Under the pieces are notes generated by a model. That model was not told the DNA's origin and searched no databases. It worked only from the letters and a program-made list of their open reading frames with translations. Positions 63,365 to 64,000 of a stretch of DNA of 64,000 nucleotides are shown here, one piece after another. The DNA is from Sedimentisphaerales bacterium (GTDB taxonomy: Bacteria; Planctomycetota; Phycisphaerae; Sedimentisphaerales; SM23-30), in the NCBI GenBank assembly GCA_016928435.1, contig JAFGKT010000034.1, forward strand, positions 41,005-105,004. The letters are read 5' to 3'. Position 1 is the stretch's first letter, and each line of letters starts with the position of its first letter. Position numbers and translations under genes: made by a program.

Positions 63365-64000
63365 TTACCGCGCCGGCCGACCCAGCGCCAACATGTAAAC
63401 AGGCCTTAATCCCTCCCGCAAATCCAATATCTCCGCCACATCATCCTCATCCAACGCCCCGATCGGCACTCCCGCCAACCCTAAATCCGTCGCCTGCAAA
63501 AGCACATTCTGCGCTATATGCCCCATCTCCAACAAACAATATCGCTCCGCATGGTCAGCATAACGTGCCGCCATCTTATCCACATCCATAGCCATCACCA
63601 TACACATTGGCGCTGTCCCAACCGACATCTGATTATGCGCCGCCGCCCGCAACTCTACTCGCATATCGCCCCCTGCCACCCACCGCAGCCTGTGTTCGCC
63701 CGGCTCATACTCATACACCCCATCTCTATCCACCACATAAATCGTAATCGGATACAGCGCCCCCGCCGACGGCGCCGCCCGATACCCGTTTCGTTCATCC
63801 GTTATCCCCTGTGCCGCCCAGCAGAGTTGTCCCACCGTTTCCACTGAAAGCCTTTCATCCACAAACTGCCGCTGCGACCGCCTTGCCGCTATCGCCTCCG
63901 CCACCGACATCTCACTTTCCAGCATCGGCTCCGGAAAATTAATCACCATCACATCTTCCCCTTCCCCAACCTCCACCGCACCAACCTGCTCCCACACCAA
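63365..64000 (-). CDS. SagB-type nitroreductase, 5' end outside the window
   Basis: At least 211 residues of an FMN-dependent nitroreductase-fold protein. Seen: IAARRSQRQFVDERLS, GQLCWAAQGIT, RAAPSAGALYPITIYVV, HIAQNVLLQATDLGLAGVPIGA and the final RPVYMLALGRPA, as in SagB/ThcOx proteins (azoline oxidases) and their stand-alone relatives. No cyclodehydratase lies nearby in the window. The frame is open to the edge and its upstream part has coding character, so the gene is cut; an ATG at 63949 is a possible internal start. Confidence 0.88.
   Translation of the reverse strand: MVWEQVGAVEVGEGEDVMVINFPEPMLESEMSVAEAIAARRSQRQFVDERLSVETVGQLCWAAQGITDERNGYRAAPSAGALYPITIYVVDRDGVYEYEPGEHRLRWVAGGDMRVELRAAAHNQMSVGTAPMCMVMAMDVDKMAARYADHAERYCLLEMGHIAQNVLLQATDLGLAGVPIGALDEDDVAEILDLREGLRPVYMLALGRPAR

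Overview
The window looks like chromosomal DNA of a planctomycete, most likely class Phycisphaerae (Sedimentisphaerales-like). This is inference from gene content: a PEP-CTERM protein, a dockerin-tailed beta-helix protein, a Minf_1886-family protein, a short histone-H1-like protein, a DUF5107-TPR protein, several UroD-like proteins and a GH10-like protein. No rRNA, CRISPR array, prophage or transposase gene was seen. One tRNA gene (Ser-UGA) is present.

Layout. 0.1-13 kb: an RRM RNA-binding protein with a structured leader; a minus-strand sugar cluster (DUF5107-TPR protein, L-fucose-isomerase-like protein, FGGY kinase, PocR-AraC regulator); a PEP-CTERM protein with clear promoter and terminator; a GAF histidine kinase; a large secreted beta-helix protein. 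13.5-21 kb: 6-phosphogluconolactonase and a small HAD protein, then a minus-strand block of light and oxidative stress genes (TspO, TIGR01777 epimerase, Bcp peroxiredoxin, class II photolyase, two flavin-binding PNPOx-like proteins, an outer-membrane barrel, MsrB-MsrA). 21-29 kb: tRNA-Ser, porin, PEGA lipoprotein, an NSS transporter with a MetS-like small subunit, an amidohydrolase, an attenuator-like leader and a GH10-fold protein that seems to lack both catalytic glutamates.

29-37 kb is a housekeeping run on the plus strand: tmk, holB, a RicT/PSP1 protein, metG, Minf_1886 and lexA. 37.7-40 kb holds a lone LRR-Roc-COR (ROCO) GTPase with two C-terminal membrane helices, set between repeat-rich non-coding stretches and different in base composition from its neighbours. 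40.7-47.7 kb (minus strand): membrane protein, beta-helix protein, folP, HAD phosphatase, purM, purF. 47.9-54.6 kb (plus strand): truD, a K+-channel/RCK protein with an altered selectivity filter, an HpnI-like glycosyltransferase, the histone-like protein, a FabZ-like dehydratase, a UvrC-derived protein with no intact nuclease domain, and a lipoprotein. 54.6-64 kb: two UroD-like proteins, an Hpt and receiver pair, typA/bipA, an AraC regulator divergent from the second UroD-like gene, a GDSL hydrolase, a 41-residue zinc-ribbon protein and a SagB-type nitroreductase cut by the right edge.

Non-coding DNA is unusually rich in dispersed repeats: a 40-bp hairpin element (two copies), a 60-bp element with 9-bp periodicity (two copies), a 9-bp triple repeat, and several palindromes. 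In sampled lines the plus strand has more G than C at the left end and more C than G from about 14 kb on, whatever the gene direction; the ROCO gene departs from this. The best candidates for undescribed biology are the ROCO protein, the catalytically degenerate GH10 and UvrC relatives, the altered K+ filter protein, and the leader before the GH10 gene.
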